DNA of 64,000 nucleotides from Crotophaga sulcirostris (lineage: Eukaryota > Chordata > Aves > Cuculiformes > Crotophagidae): NCBI GenBank assembly GCA_013397455.1, contig VYZB01000123.1, forward strand, positions 1,454,758 through 1,518,757, written 5' to 3'. The number at the start of each line of letters is the position of its first letter. Within the stretch, counting starts at the first letter, position 1. Under the pieces are notes generated by a model that worked only from the letters and a program-made list of their open reading frames with translations, made no database searches and was not told where the DNA came from. Positions 1-12,800 of this stretch are shown here, piece after piece. The translations under genes were made by a program, and so were the position numbers.

Positions 1-2730
1 TACAGTCCATACAGATCTGGTTTATGATGAGCAGTTGCTGCTGGTTTGCACAAAGGGAGTGGTTCAGTCGTTAGTGGTAGAGTTACTATTTTGGATCTAC
101 ATAGCCTGTTCTGTGTAATAATATGATCTCTAAAATTAAAATCTTTTACACGGAAGGCACTGGAGGATGAAGTGAAAGAGGGAATAAAATCAACAACAAG
201 TGAAGAAAGTTATTCTGACAGCGAGACATTTTATATGTCAGCAATCCAGACGGAGAGGAAGGTGAAACTGTGAGAAGCCAAGGGACCAGCAGGGTACCAC
301 ATTTGGTGTGTGAGATGACAGGGCTTAGCAGTAGGGGTGGTGAGGAAGATGGTTGGACTTGGAGATGCTGTATAGGAAGAATTGTCTGAATTTGCTAACA
401 GCTTGTATGTTATGACAGAAATAAACTGTTGTAATCTTTTTTTTTTTTTTTCTGCTGTAGTGGGCACATGTACATTTCATATGGTGTTTGCTGTCAACTT
501 CATCTTCCCAGCTAGCACCTTAGGATGTAAGCAATGATTCTTCACTATTTAAAATCCTCTTATATTAAACATCTTGCTTTTATTCATGCCTTAGAGAGGA
601 GGGTGAAAGAAAGCAATATACTTCTTTTTTGGGGGGATTGTTTACTTCTTTTTTTAAGATTCTCCCTGTAGGTATATGGAAAGCTACAGAAAGTGGGAGG
701 CAACAGAAGATAGTAATTTACAGTGAAGACACAAGACAATGTGAGCACACTTTGATATCTTTCAGGCAAGTAGGCAAACTGACAAACAGATGCATCACAT
801 AAACTGTAGAAACATTAAAAATGCAGCTCTTTCTACTTATAACCAGTCCTAAGCTGCGGTTTGCTGTAGTTGTGGGCTTTTTTTTTTTTGAGGGAGGGTG
901 TTGCTTTTAAGGTTATTTATCATTTTAGAAAAAGTAAGCAAGAATTCAGACTATTAAATTCTTTGAATTTGCATTTCCCTCTTAGAAACTAATTTAACTG
1001 CATTGTTTAGAAGCCTGGTTCAGAAATAAGTAACTCTTTCAGAAAAGCTGTTTATCTGGTGCTTGTGATTGGAGTGACTCAAGTATACGACAGGTGTTTC
1101 AGTCAGAAGGTGTCTATCAACAAGCATTTTCCAAAAACTTCCGGAAAGGATTATGAGTATCAATTCTCACTACTTGGTAAGCTAATATGGCAGTTATTGA
1201 TTTGTTTAAAAAAACCTACACCAACCCTCCTTTATGCAAAATATAAACTGGTGAGCTAATTTGCAAATGGCCAGTGCTGTAAGCAAGCTGTAAGGCAGTC
1301 ATGAAGTCTTACCATGTGCCTCTTCTGCAGTTTTGAAGATCTGGCTCCTGCAGTTGACTAACAATTTATTTCTTTGTCTCTGTTTCTTAACTTCTTCTTG
1401 GGATTTTTAGAAGTATGACCACTGGAATTTAAACCGTCCTAGTAATTTAATTTATTATTGTAACATCAGTGGCAGAGAAATAACATCTCCTTATCTGCTA
1501 AATAATCACTTGATTGCTGTAGGTGCTACCCTCTTTGTGAAGAGTTGATATTAAACTGATAACAGACTGGCTGTCATAGATGAAAATTGACATGTACACA
1601 ACAGCAGTTCCTTAGCAAGCCTTCATTGATGCTGATCTGTGACAGTGATGAATTAGGATAAACTGACATACTTGCAGACTAATTAGCTGCTCTAGCTAAG
1701 ACAACAGCATAAAAAAATTTAAAGCAGTTCCACCTGTGTTGTTTAAGGATATCATATAAATCCATAAAATTTTTCAACATAAATGATTTGAATTTGACCT
1801 TGGATAAATACTGTAACAATTAAAAACTTCCACATAAGAAAAAAAAAAATTGCATCTACCTCATAGTAAGTTCATTTAACAGAGGAGAAAATTAGGCTTC
1901 ATTTGCTGTCTGCAAGTGAAATAATTACCAGAGCACAGAACAGTCTTTAAAGATAGGGAAATAAGCTTCCGGTCATCAAAAAAGGGAAAAAATATGCAAA
2001 ACTTAGTTTTCCATCCAGTATAAGTAAAATATATTTGGAGGTTTGAAAGAAATATTCTTTCTGATTAATATGATTTATATATAATTTTGCAGTCATTTTT
2101 GGAGAAAGGCATTTTTAGGGAAAGTTAAGAGGTGTTTCACATGTAAGAATAACTCCTGGAGAACTTGTTTTCTTTACTGTGGGAAATAGCTCGTCACCTC
2201 CTGAAGTAGTATGAACTTCGACAAACCTTCTTCTGGAACTTCAGGGTCACACGAGACTTAGCACAACCTACAGTGAAAAAAATGGGGGAAAAATATCCAT
2301 TTCCTGGCATTGTTTATCCCAAAGGTGAGCAGTGTTCCCTGCTACTTGGAAAGTTTGGGCTTCGCTACGCCTTGGAGGTTGCTGAGAACAGGCTTCTCAG
2401 AAGTTCTGCTCCTTCCCTGCTATGACCTGGTTGCAGTCTGACACAACATGGCATAGTGTCACAACAGTAGCATATGCTAGAAAATATCCATAATTCATCC
2501 CAGGCTTCTGCAGGCAGGCATTTTGTGCTTGCTCATTTGGTTTTTCTTTTAATAGCATATGCCATTTAGAAACATCATGGGCTGTGAAACTGAGGATCCC
2601 TGTTTGGACAAGTTTAATTTGCTGTTTCGAAGATCTGTAATCTGGTAGAAGTTGACTTTTTTAAAGCGTATTCTTTGGGTGACAGAAATAGGAAATTAAT
2701 TTTTCTACCACAGTCTCAAGACTCAGGTTA
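1..2730. other. AT-rich non-coding DNA, no gene recognised
   Basis: No coding frame of a known family is visible here. The stretch holds a run of 15 T at 437-451 that leads into a CTGCTGTAG, so it resembles a splice acceptor, but every frame that follows closes soon. A T-rich tract lies near 876-890. The one segment that stands out is 2245-2324, an open stretch bounded by a usable acceptor and donor, described under findings. The rest looks like ordinary intron or intergenic sequence of a vertebrate genome. Confidence 0.7.
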
Positions 2731-3006
2731 CCAGTGACAGAACTAGAGGACATGGACTCAAGCTTCATCAGGGAAAGTTTAGGCTTGATATTAGGAAGAA
2801 ATTCTTCCCTGAAAGGGTGATTGGCCATTGGAATGCGCTGCCCAGGGAGGTGGTGGAGTCGCCAACCCTGGAGGTATTTAAGGGGAGATTGGCTGAGGCA
2901 CTCAGTGCCAGGGTTTAGATGCTGGGTTGGTGTTGGTGTTGGGTTATAGGTTGGACTCGATGATCTCAAAGGTCCTTTCCAACCCTGTGATACTATGATA
3001 CTGTGA
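2731..3006 (+). mobile_element. CR1 LINE, 5'-truncated 3' end
   Basis: This is the 3' end of a CR1 non-LTR retrotransposon. It contains the typical CR1 order: CCAGTGACAGAAC, then TTAGGAAGAAATTCTTCCCT, then TGCCCAGGGAGGTGGTGGAG, then the 3' UTR ending in TTGGACTCGATGATCTC and GGTCCTTTCCAACC. The tail consists of GATACTRTG units rather than the ATTCTRTG unit common in other CR1 families. By eye it differs from the copy at 34968-35437 at about 18 of 276 aligned positions, so the two belong to the same subfamily. The 5' truncation just before CCAGTGACAG is normal for CR1, which usually inserts incomplete copies. No functional reverse transcriptase remains. Confidence 0.93.
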
Positions 3007-3535
3007 AGACAACAGACTCAAGGCTTGGTTCATCTCTGTTCCCAAATCCCCCATGGGTGCTGTCACCTGTGTAAGATGGATGACCTTCCATTTGCAGTCG
3101 TGCAGCCCATCCTGCAACTGCACCCAGTGCCTGCCACCATGGCTGCCATGGCTTTGTGTCTCCTGCACTGTGACTGCCTTAATGTCCCCACGCTACTGTT
3201 GGTCAAAGACATTCTTGCGCAAGGGCACCAACAGCTTCTTGAGGAGGTGTCTGGCACCAGCGTGAGGATTGGCCCATCCCTCTACCACTTTCTCCCTCAT
3301 TTGTCCCTTAGTTTTTTGTCCAGGGAAGGCAACAATGTGCTTGCACAGAGTTCAACAATCAGCCCGGGGTGTGACCCTTGGTCAAAGCCCGCTCCAGTCA
3401 CGCTGAGAGCAAAATCAACCAAAAGAGGTTCTGAACAGGTCCCACGAAACCCGTTACAGTTGCTGTGGCTATCTGCAAACCAACCCATCATTTTTACATG
3501 CCTGATGAAAATTTTGTGGTGTTTATTTTAAATCA
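3007..3535. other. GC-richer block of unknown origin next to CR1
   Basis: This block is clearly richer in G+C than its surroundings and begins directly after the CR1 tail. It is open over long distances in several frames. The longest frame on the plus strand is 168 codons (3025-3531). On the minus strand two open stretches in one frame are separated by a single TAG. I recognise no protein family in any of these frames, and high GC alone lowers the stop-codon frequency. It could be a fragment of an old LTR element, a decayed retrocopy, or the 3' transduced flank of the CR1. Its extent is judged from composition only. Confidence 0.35.
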
Positions 3536-4187
3536 ATAAGCTGGTTTTCAGCCTTTAAGGGATGAAAATTGTGAAAAAAGCTGATGTATTCGTCCATTCA
3601 GGAGGAGTAGCAAGGGGTACTGCTCCTGGCTGAGACTAGCTGGTCTTCACAAGGAAGGTAGGCTGGTCCTTTTATTGTTTTCCTGTGGGCACTCAGCTCT
3701 TGAAATACCGTGAGAGAACTCTGTGGCACGCAGTCCTCGTAATTCAGTGTACATAAAACGTTACATGACTTTTTATCGCTAGACTTATTTTCATTCTTAT
3801 TTATTTTGTGGCTCCAGACCTAGAAGAAAGGCAGGATTTAGGCAGAAGGTTATGTCTTCAGGGACCTTGGACATGTCACTTGGGAGAGGGCTCTGAATTG
3901 CAGCTCTGAAAACTCACTCTCAGCCACTGCCTGACAAGGGAAGTGTCAGGGTTTTCATAGGTACTGGATATTGATACAACTTCTCAGATTTGGGAATTTA
4001 ATATATTTTGTTACTCTATATATCTGCTTGAGCTCAGTTCTTCTCCTGCCTGAATACCTTGGCAAATATTCCATATACAAGTCAGTCGAGTCCTCAGGGG
4101 TTCGATCTGATGACTTTCAAAGCAGCTTTACAGTGGCCTGGTTCCAGCACCGTGTTGAACAGCAAGGACTAAGCTGAATCAGAATCT

Positions 4188-4234
4188 TAGAAGCTAGGAC
4201 TAGAAGTGGCTAAGACTTAGAAGTGGCTAGGACA
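4188..4234. repeat. Short imperfect tandem repeat, 17-bp unit
   Basis: Two adjacent 17-mers, TAGAAGTGGCTAAGACT and TAGAAGTGGCTAGGACA, differ at two positions. A shortened third copy (TAGAAGCTAGGAC) lies just upstream at 4188-4200. This is a local slippage-type duplication with no evident function. Confidence 0.85.
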
Positions 4235-6531
4235 ACCACTTCTGCCTTTGCTTTTCATACAAAACAGTCACCAAATGGCATTGAATAAAAACTGAGATCC
4301 TCCCAGATGTGAGACTAAGCCTTGGACTGCAAATTTATACTTAGCTTTATGCTCTCTTACACTGGTCAAAAAGTTATCTGTACAATGAAGTCACTTCAGT
4401 GGGTTGGTGGAAATCAGTCCCCTCCATTTCCCAGCAGCAGTCTGTGATTTGTGAGTTAGAGAAGATGGTTGTGCAGGAAACCTGCACTTGGATACCATTT
4501 GAAAGAAGAAGGGAGAGTTTGGTTCCCAGGCATCGTATTCTGAGAGGCAAACATAACCAGTCAGTTCTTGCTTAAAAACAGGGGTGAGGCAGCAGCTGTG
4601 AAGAACTACTTCCTCCAGGTGTTTTTTAGTTGTTGTTGATCCCAAGAAAATTCATCAAGCTCCCAGGAATAGCCACAACATCAGCCAGTTCCTTGCCAGG
4701 AATGCCAAACTAGAAGACCCATAGCCTGACCTACCAAAAGTCTGATAGTCTGACATATCCCAATGTCCCAGGATGCTTTCTGGGGGGAACAGCTCAACCA
4801 GCCCTGGGGTGACACAAAGGGACCAAAAAGGAAATTACTTGACTCTTGAGCAATATGACTTCTTCTGGGCTCCAAGTCTTCATTTTGCCTATCTGCAACA
4901 TGGTATTGTCTGTCTTCTTAAGGTGTTTCTCTAAACTGTTTGTATTAGTCTGTGAGCTTTTCAGGGTCAGGTCTTTATTATGTATATATACAGTTTCTGT
5001 GTTCCAGTGAGGGCCTCTGGTTGTTTCTATATTATGTGTGAGAATAAACATGAGAAAGCTAAAAGCTTTGTCTTCTCAGGCTTGTGAATATCTGTATACC
5101 AAGAAATTTCAAAATTACCATAGTATTATTCACTTACTGTGCATTCAACAAGGTCAAAAGTAATCTGCAGTCTTGCACTTTTCCATACAAAACAGGTTAC
5201 ACAAAAGTATCGTGTAAAAAAATATGTTTTAAACAATTCCCATATGAGAGGGCTCCATAGAGGAAAAAGAACCTTCCAATTTAAATTTTCCAGTTTGAGA
5301 GGTCTCTTTATGATCCTTGATTTTGCAGTAATAAAGCCTGAGAGCTGTTTTCCATCCTTTCATTTACACGTTTTTATCATGCACAGCATGATTCTTATAA
5401 ACTGGACCCTAGCCACAGTTAGAACTCCTATGGGGAGGATAAGTGCCCATTTTCCTAATAATAATGATGACTTTTCTGGCTTCCAGAAAATTCATCTCCC
5501 AGCAACTACACGGTTTCCTGTTAGCTGGGTAACAGATTATCGGGGTTTTTTTCTGCTAAATGTGTAGGTTTTCTGGAGAAATGGGAAGGCCCATGCTACT
5601 TCAGTAGCACTCATATGTTAACATTCTTTATGGCTTTTTAGATGCATTTTCCTTGTAAGTAGGCTTAAGAAGTAACTAGCAAATTGTGATGTCTCAGTAC
5701 TGGATTTCTTTCGCCAGTGAACGGGGTTAGAGATCTGTGGCTTGGAAAGTGAGTTTTTTGGAAATAGTGTGAAAACCTGTGACTTCTGTTCACTGAGTAG
5801 AGCAGAACACAACCCTACACTGTCAGAGGTGGGAGAGTATTTGCCTCTGAGATCTGTTAAGGACCCAGAAACAGGTCTAAAAAAGCTACCTTCTTTTCCT
5901 GGAGGCTATAACATCTCCTGGTTTAGGAGGTTTCTAAATCTTGAACTGAAAGTCAGGTGAAGAGTAACCTGATTTTTAAATAGCAGAATAAGATCAATCG
6001 TAGCCCAGGAAGAGATAGGAATTTGTGATATAAGTTATTGTGCAAATGAAAAAAAAAAAAAATCCCAGTTAAGGTATAGCACTTTAATGTAAAAATGAAA
6101 GCATGTAGATGAAAAAGGGATGGAAGTATGACCTAGTCATAACTGGATACTTCTGATATAAACCTATTTTTACCATATCTGCTAGAAACAAGAAACGTGG
6201 GTAATTACTTTCTCCTGTGGGTTTTCAATTCCAAAGTAAGTTGGCAAGTGTGTTTCAGATACACTAATAATTGTTGTTTCTGTTACATATTTCATCTTTC
6301 CAGGGACATAAACATCCTGCATTGCAAATACGTTTTCACTGCAAATTCATCCATTCTTATACATAAGTTTGTTTTGGTTTTTTTGAATGTGTTAGCTGTT
6401 CTAATCTTTTTTGATATTCCTCATCAGTCTGAATATATTCAAGTAATCAAGCACAAAGTATTTTTTTTATCCTTTTATTTCTATATACACATGCAGAATA
6501 GAATGAGTTAAGCTTAATTGGCCCTTTTGCT

Positions 6532-6552
6532 ACGTTTGTGAAACACAAACGT
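6532..6552. repeat. Perfect 9-bp inverted repeat, 3-nt loop
   Basis: ACGTTTGTG is followed by AAA and then its exact reverse complement CACAAACGT. The whole element is 21 bp. It could form a small hairpin in RNA or be a dimeric protein-binding site. The stem is too short for a microRNA precursor. Confidence 0.85.
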
Positions 6553-7317
6553 GTCTATCCTCAAATACTGTGCTGCAGATCTAACCTCTTGTTGAAAAGC
6601 CAGTATAAAAGAATACCAAAGAAAGTAATCTGAAGCCACAGAAATACCTTAGCCAGGTATTTCTGCATCTGTTGATTTGGTTGTCATTTGAGACGAATTC
6701 ATGTGGACTTCACAGGAAAGGAGCTTAGTCCAGATACCAGTGTGAACTACCACCAAAATGAAAGCTCAGCACCACTTTGTAAGCACTCAGTTTGATCTTT
6801 TCCATTGTAATGGCTGAGCACAATGTTTTCCAAAACCTGCTGTACAGATCAGAACCAGCAGACATCAAATTAGGTTCTGGTAATCTCATTCCCAAGAACT
6901 TCAAGCTATGCTCATTAAAATTCCTGGTGTTCCTCAAATGTTGAGCATGGAGCAACAAGGTATTCCTGGAGAAGGCTCCACGAAAGGCTTCTGACAACAG
7001 GTACCAGGGAGGGCAAGGAATCTTGCTGCCACTCTATGTACTAAGGGTGGCAGTTGCCCTTTTTCTTGTTCACATTATCTTCTATTGCACACTTTATTTT
7101 TAATGCAAACTACTTATCCTTTCCTAATCAGCCAGGCATCAAATGTTGCTCTCCTGACACACCCAGGTGGGAATAGAATTGCAATACAGAAAGGCAGCTT
7201 TTAGAGCAAAGCTGTTCTTGTGCATCAGAAGGCACTGAGAGAACATATAAAATGTTGAGGCTTTATATATATAGCACATATACAGAATACATTTTTAATT
7301 TCTCTATTAAAAATATA

Positions 7318-7376
7318 GGATTTTAGTTTTTTTAATTTTTTTTAGTTTTTTTTTAAATTGGATTTTAGTTTTTCAT
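7318..7376. repeat. T-rich low-complexity tract
   Basis: The segment is made of T runs broken by AA and AG, with the block GGATTTTAGTTTTT at both ends. It is simple sequence typical of introns, and no function is proposed. Confidence 0.8.
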
Positions 7377-9756
7377 TTCTAAATTCATGAGGTTATTAAC
7401 CAATTAAGCTTGTTTTGCTAATATTATCATTGGATGCATGTGCATTAATCTTTTTTAATTTTTTAAGTGATGCTGACCCTAACAAGTGTAAAAACGATGC
7501 CTATAGATTCTGGGAAACTGTTAAAACTCATCTGTATTTCAGTTTTTGCTAGAAACTGCACACTTTTGTCTTAGCACTTGCACATTGACTGTTCAAAGAG
7601 CCAATTCAAAATTTTATCCTGATAAATATTTTCAAGGGAGAGAAACACATTGGGAAAATAACAAACATATGTTAGCACTGAGAATAACCAGTTCAGCAAT
7701 GTTTTCTTACGTGTGTTTTGGTGCCTATGTAGGCTATTGCAATGTTAATTTTAGAAACTCTAGCCCAGCAACAGACACTTAGGAACAGAATGATGTACTG
7801 CAACCAGCAAGAATTTTAACTGCAGACTATAGCTTTATTTTCTTATTTATAGCACCCTTCCCTTTGTTATGTTTTATGAAACATGTATCTTTTTTGAGAG
7901 TGCCCTGGCTCTGTGCTTTCCTGACCAATGGATTTATCTTCAGATTATGTCCTGTTAGTTATCTTCAAATACTCAATTTATAAAAAAGGCAAATCATAAA
8001 CCTTTGGCTTTAGATTTTAAATACAGTGCAATTATTATTAAGAAATAATTATAAATTCATTTGACTTCTAGCTATGTTGACTTTGTTTACACTTTTTAAT
8101 AAATACACAATTATTTTAGGAGAAAGCTTGAGGTCAACATAAAGAAATACAAACATTTATTTTATATTTTACAGGGAAATGACAAAGGTAAAATTTAAAG
8201 TTTTAATACTATTGTGCATTTTAATAAGCAAATTCTGATAATATTAGTTGTTTGCTGAGGTTGACGATTATGTGGACAGATTCAAGACTGGTACCCTTTG
8301 ATGCAGCGCTATTGGTTATGATTTATTTCCCCAAAATGGGAACCAAAGTTACACTTTTCATATTATTTGACTGCAGAACACTACTACACAGGGACAGGCT
8401 CAGCTCCAGGTGCAGAACTTTCTATGTTCTTGCTGCTTTATAAACCAAACTAATCTTCATTGGAAACAAAAGATTTTTGCTAGTATTATCAAAATATAAC
8501 CAACAAAAAGCTCCACATACCAAAGAGGTTTTAATGAGAAGATTTTTATTAAGCAAACAAAAAAAAGTCCAGTTTTGAAAGAACTTTAAACTAAACCCTG
8601 AATTTTCAAAAGTCTGAAAAATTTTAACCTTTGAAATTTTGAAATAATGATTAATCTTAGAAATATGATATTCTGCTATTAAAAATAATATAATAAAAAT
8701 AATATTTTGTTTGGAGAGAAAAATGTCTTAATAAGAAAAAACGTTTACAGGAGAAGAAAAGATTTTCCTGTTCACCTCTATTTTCTCTGTTGACTTCAAA
8801 ATCGAAGTCCCATAAAAACGCCAAACTTCCAGAAGAAACTGTGAACATACATGGAATTCAGCCTTTAATGTATGCCCACCCCAGAATGCTCTGTGTTTAA
8901 TGCAATATGAGATTAGGGGGTTGAGAACTATTTCTAGGTGGCTCTTTTATTTCAGTATTGATTATTTAGGCAGAAAGCCTTTCCATTTATATGTTTTTTA
9001 TTTAGACTAATAATAAAGAGGCAAGAGTGAAGAGATATTTCTTTCTCTCCTACTCTGCTTTATACAAAACCTCTTTTACCTTTCTGTTTAATTTCCTTCA
9101 CAGTGTCCTTAACTCTTTATTACTTTTAGTGTCATTGTTATGAATCACTCTTTTCTTTTTCAACGTGCTCTGTCATTTTAATACAGATATAATTGTAAGG
9201 TGCAAAATGTAAATCCACATAATGTGTCGGAAGACAAATGTGTCAAAGTTCCTTTGTCATACTGACAGGTTATAAAAGCAGACAGGCTCAGTTTAATCAA
9301 GTTTAAATTTTAATGACATAAGCAAAACTCAGACTAAAATAGCTACCTTTTTGTTATTATTTCAGATCACTGCCACAAATGTGAAATATTTTACTATTTA
9401 TTCACTGATTGTATAATTCAGATCTGGATCTGCCTGGGAGAACGTGCTTTAAGTCATTAAATATTTTTCAGAGGTGATATCACTGTTTGGTGCTTAGTTG
9501 TCGTCTTTTCTTGTGATACCTTTACCTTTTCACCCTTGTCTTTCCTCAGGCCAATTCCTATCTCTAGAATTCCCCATTGTGTGTCCAGGTCCAGGAAAAC
9601 ACTTCATTTTTGTATTGGTCTTGCTGATCTGTCTAGCCTGGTGGTTAAGAGTCTTCTCTTTCAGAATTTGCAACCAGTGGCTGATAAGGTTGCGAACTAG
9701 TAAAGCTAATAAATGGTCCTGGCTTTGCTGCTGGGGAGAGGACATGGGAAGGAATA

Positions 9757-9840
9757 CAAGAAAGAGAAGGAAAAAAAAAAGAAAGCAAGAAAAAAAGAAA
9801 AAAGAAAAGAAAAAAAAGAAAAAAAGGAAAAAAAAGAAAG
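9757..9840 (+). repeat. Long polypurine tract, (A)n with G interruptions
   Basis: About 84 bases are almost entirely A and G on the plus strand, with a single C near 9786. The pattern is runs of 3-10 A separated by one or two G. The open frames that cross it in three registers (K-rich on plus, F-rich on minus) are simple by-products of the composition. Such tracts can form triplex (H-) DNA and are prone to length change. Confidence 0.92.
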
Positions 9841-12800
9841 CAAAAAACAATAGACAGAGTGGATTCATGTTCTAGGGTTTGGGGCCTGTGAAACATGTTC
9901 CACGTTGATGTGATCCTTGCAAGCAGCTCTGCCAAGCGTGGCGCTCATTCTCAGACATTATTTTTATCCGTGCGCTCAGTTTATTAGAAAAGTATTTTGT
10001 TGAAACTATTGCTTTTTCTTCTTTTTAGTTTTCCTTATAGCTGTGCTAAGCAGCTCAACAAGTAAACATCTCCACAACCCAGTAATCCTAAAACTAAATC
10101 CAATAGGTGGGCCACATACTCTAATCGTAAATTCTTCTGAGTTATTTCCGCTTCTTCTAAGTTATCCTGCACTTGGGGCTTCCCATCAGAAAAGTTAATT
10201 AAATCAAAGACTCCCGGAGATGTTGCTTACAGTTAACTTGATGCTGGCTGCCTTGAGGAGCAGCGACATTCTCTGTCGACCTGACAAGCACCACATAGCC
10301 AATGGCAAGGCCAAACTCTCTGCTGCAGTTTGCATAATGTGAAGGATTTCTGCCTCCTAACTCAGAAAACTCTTCGCTATGAAGTTTGTCAACAGGGGAG
10401 AAAATTATGATTTTAACTTTAGGCACGGGTAAGAGACTTGAGGTTTCTAACTTAGTTAAGTAAGAAAGTGGTAGTAGTAGGTTTTGGTGACTATCATTTT
10501 CATTTGATTTTGTAGCAATATCCTAGAGGCTACCCTTGTATCCTACCCTTTTATCATAGTCTCAGTTTTCTAAATCACCACCATGGTAATATCACCAGCC
10601 ATTCAAATAATCAGGGTGACTCAAATGAAAAAGGAAAATTAAGTTGTGTTTTATAGACAAAATGGCCTTCCTGAAAATCAGAAGATTTTTTCTAGAACAA
10701 GAAATGGGGTGCACCCCAAGTAATAGCCTCAGATGAAATAAGGACTAAAGAAAGATATGTCAAACTGTCTGCCTCTTAGATCAGAGAAAATTGCTATCAT
10801 CACTTTTTTTCCAAGATGCAGTTGACAGGAAATAGGAAGAATAATATGGACTTTTGACTATATTCTGGTACTAAATTGTTTGTTTCGTCAGATACACGTG
10901 CTTGACTTCTTGCTGATCAGTCACATCATGTTCCTCAGCAGTGTGATTCTGCCCTCTCACAGATCTTTATAAACCATAAATGACCGAATAAAAACATCAA
11001 AGATAAACTGCAATAAAATTGCTCGAGAGGCAAAACAGATTTAACATGTTAATGTAAAGATAAATCTGCTAAACAGTATGAAGGTATAATATTTTTTAAA
11101 TGAAATTAGGTGGAAAGCAAATGGAAGACAATTTTTTGTCCTGGTGAAACATATCACTGACCCGGTGACTAAGAATATTTTTTTGCTTTGCTTTGGTTTC
11201 GAGTGGATTATATATAAATAAAAGACTGAGAATATCTCCTGCAACAGTAAACTATTCATAGAAGAGAATACCACCATTCAGACATTTTGATTTCTAAATT
11301 GGAGCTCAATTCTAACATCACATGGCAGCTTGGTCTTTGCCAAAAATTGAAAGTTTATAAATTTTTCTCTTAATTTTTGAGGAAACTGGAAATTTAACAT
11401 GGAGGGAGGTGGGGAAAAGAAAGGATGAGCTGTCCTTTTCAACATATTGGAAGGGGGCTGAAATCTCTGTGGGGAATGTGTGTACATAGCACCTGCCTAT
11501 CACAAATACTCACTGTGATGCCCACTTATCAAGGCAGAGTGAGTCAGATTTAGCATTAGGAAAACATCTTTGCACATCTTTACATGAAGTGACAGCACAT
11601 ATGACATATATCAAAAAGGTATTCCTAAAACATAGATATTTTTAATCACTTTCTAAGATGAGTTGTTAATATGTGAGGTCCATAATCTACTTGAATTTGC
11701 AAGATTTGAATCTACAAAAGCAAAAGAAACACCGAGAGATAAAACAGTTGTATTAAGCTTCTATGTTTTTGTGATTAGCAGTTTCTCAGAAAACGCGGTT
11801 AAAAGCGTAGGTGGGTACAAGAGAGAACCATAGCTATGGGAGAGTGCAATATTAAAGAGCCTGGGAGAAGCTGGCATGAGTAGAAACACCATTCTCATGC
11901 AAGTTCCAAGTCAGGTTCATGTTGCACCTTTTTGCAAAGACATCACAGATCTCCTACACCAGAGGTGGAGCCAAATAAATTGAAGAGAATTAAAACGTTA
12001 AGTAGTGGGTGCAGTGCAATATACCCTAGTGTCAAAATATTGAGTCACCTTCTGTCATTTATGCAAATTAAATCCATCCTCACCAAAGATGCAAATCTAG
12101 TTGCAGATCATATATATAAAATTTCCAAATGTCTGAGCCTTAGCTTTATTAGAATTGAAAGTTTCCTTGTAGGATACCCAATATTTTCTACAAGGACTGC
12201 AACACTGTGAGAACAAGTATGGAACCCTGCTACAAGAGAACTTGCCCAGATGCTTCCTGGCAAGGTTGTGAGGTTAAGAGCACGCACATGAAAAATACTG
12301 TTTTGAAGAAAAGTCAATCAGTCTTTTTCAGACTTTGAAAATTAATAGTTCAAGATCGACTTGAGGTTTAGATAATGGGCACAGGGACATCTTGCTTCAT
12401 GTTAACTATTTTGTAAATTTCTGTAGGTTACAGATCATTATTTCCCTTTACTTACATGGAGCAATGTCCCTATACCCAAAGCCAGGAACTGCAAATGTTG
12501 AACTCAGCAGGTATTGTTATTTTCTTCTTGAGTTTTAAACTGGTATCAGCTTCACTGAAGTGTAGTTTAGAAAATGTGGATCAATGCTCTGTTTTCAATC
12601 AGTCTTGTTTTCAAGAAGATGTTTGATCTTGACAAATTTAGGCAGTGTGAATCACTCTTATGTGTGTAAATGTATACGCGTGTGTATATTTTTACCATTT
12701 GTCTCTTTCTTTCTTTTTCCCAAGGCATATTCTCTGCCAGTTTTAACAGCTCCAAAAACATAGCTCGGCACAGAGAATTGCTTGCAGCACACAACAAAGA

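Larger units (their letters stand above)
3536..9756. other. AT-rich non-coding DNA
   Basis: No gene or recognised transposon is visible. Small features include a 17-bp imperfect tandem repeat at 4188-4234, a run of 14 A at 6049-6062, a perfect 9-bp inverted repeat with a 3-nt loop at 6532-6552, and a T-rich low-complexity tract at 7318-7376. The frame at 5139-5567 (142 codons) has no recognisable domain and lies in ordinary AT-rich sequence, so I regard it as chance. Nothing else stands out by eye. Confidence 0.7.

Noticed and set aside
437..460. T15 tract followed by CTGCTGTAG as a splice acceptor
   Set aside because: No open frame of useful length or donor follows. It is most likely a simple T run.
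1104..1173. Possible exon between GTGTTTCAG and CTTG/GTAAGC
   Set aside because: The frame is open (part of 1059-1259), but the acceptor lacks a proper pyrimidine tract and the reading has no recognisable features.
5139..5567. 142-codon open frame on the plus strand
   Set aside because: It shows no recognisable domain and no codon-bias or promoter sign, and it lies in ordinary AT-rich DNA. It is within the range expected for the longest chance frames in 64 kb.
9498..9875. K-rich and F-rich open frames of 96-125 codons across the purine tract
   Set aside because: Their length comes from the low-complexity A/G tract, which lacks stop codons in several frames.
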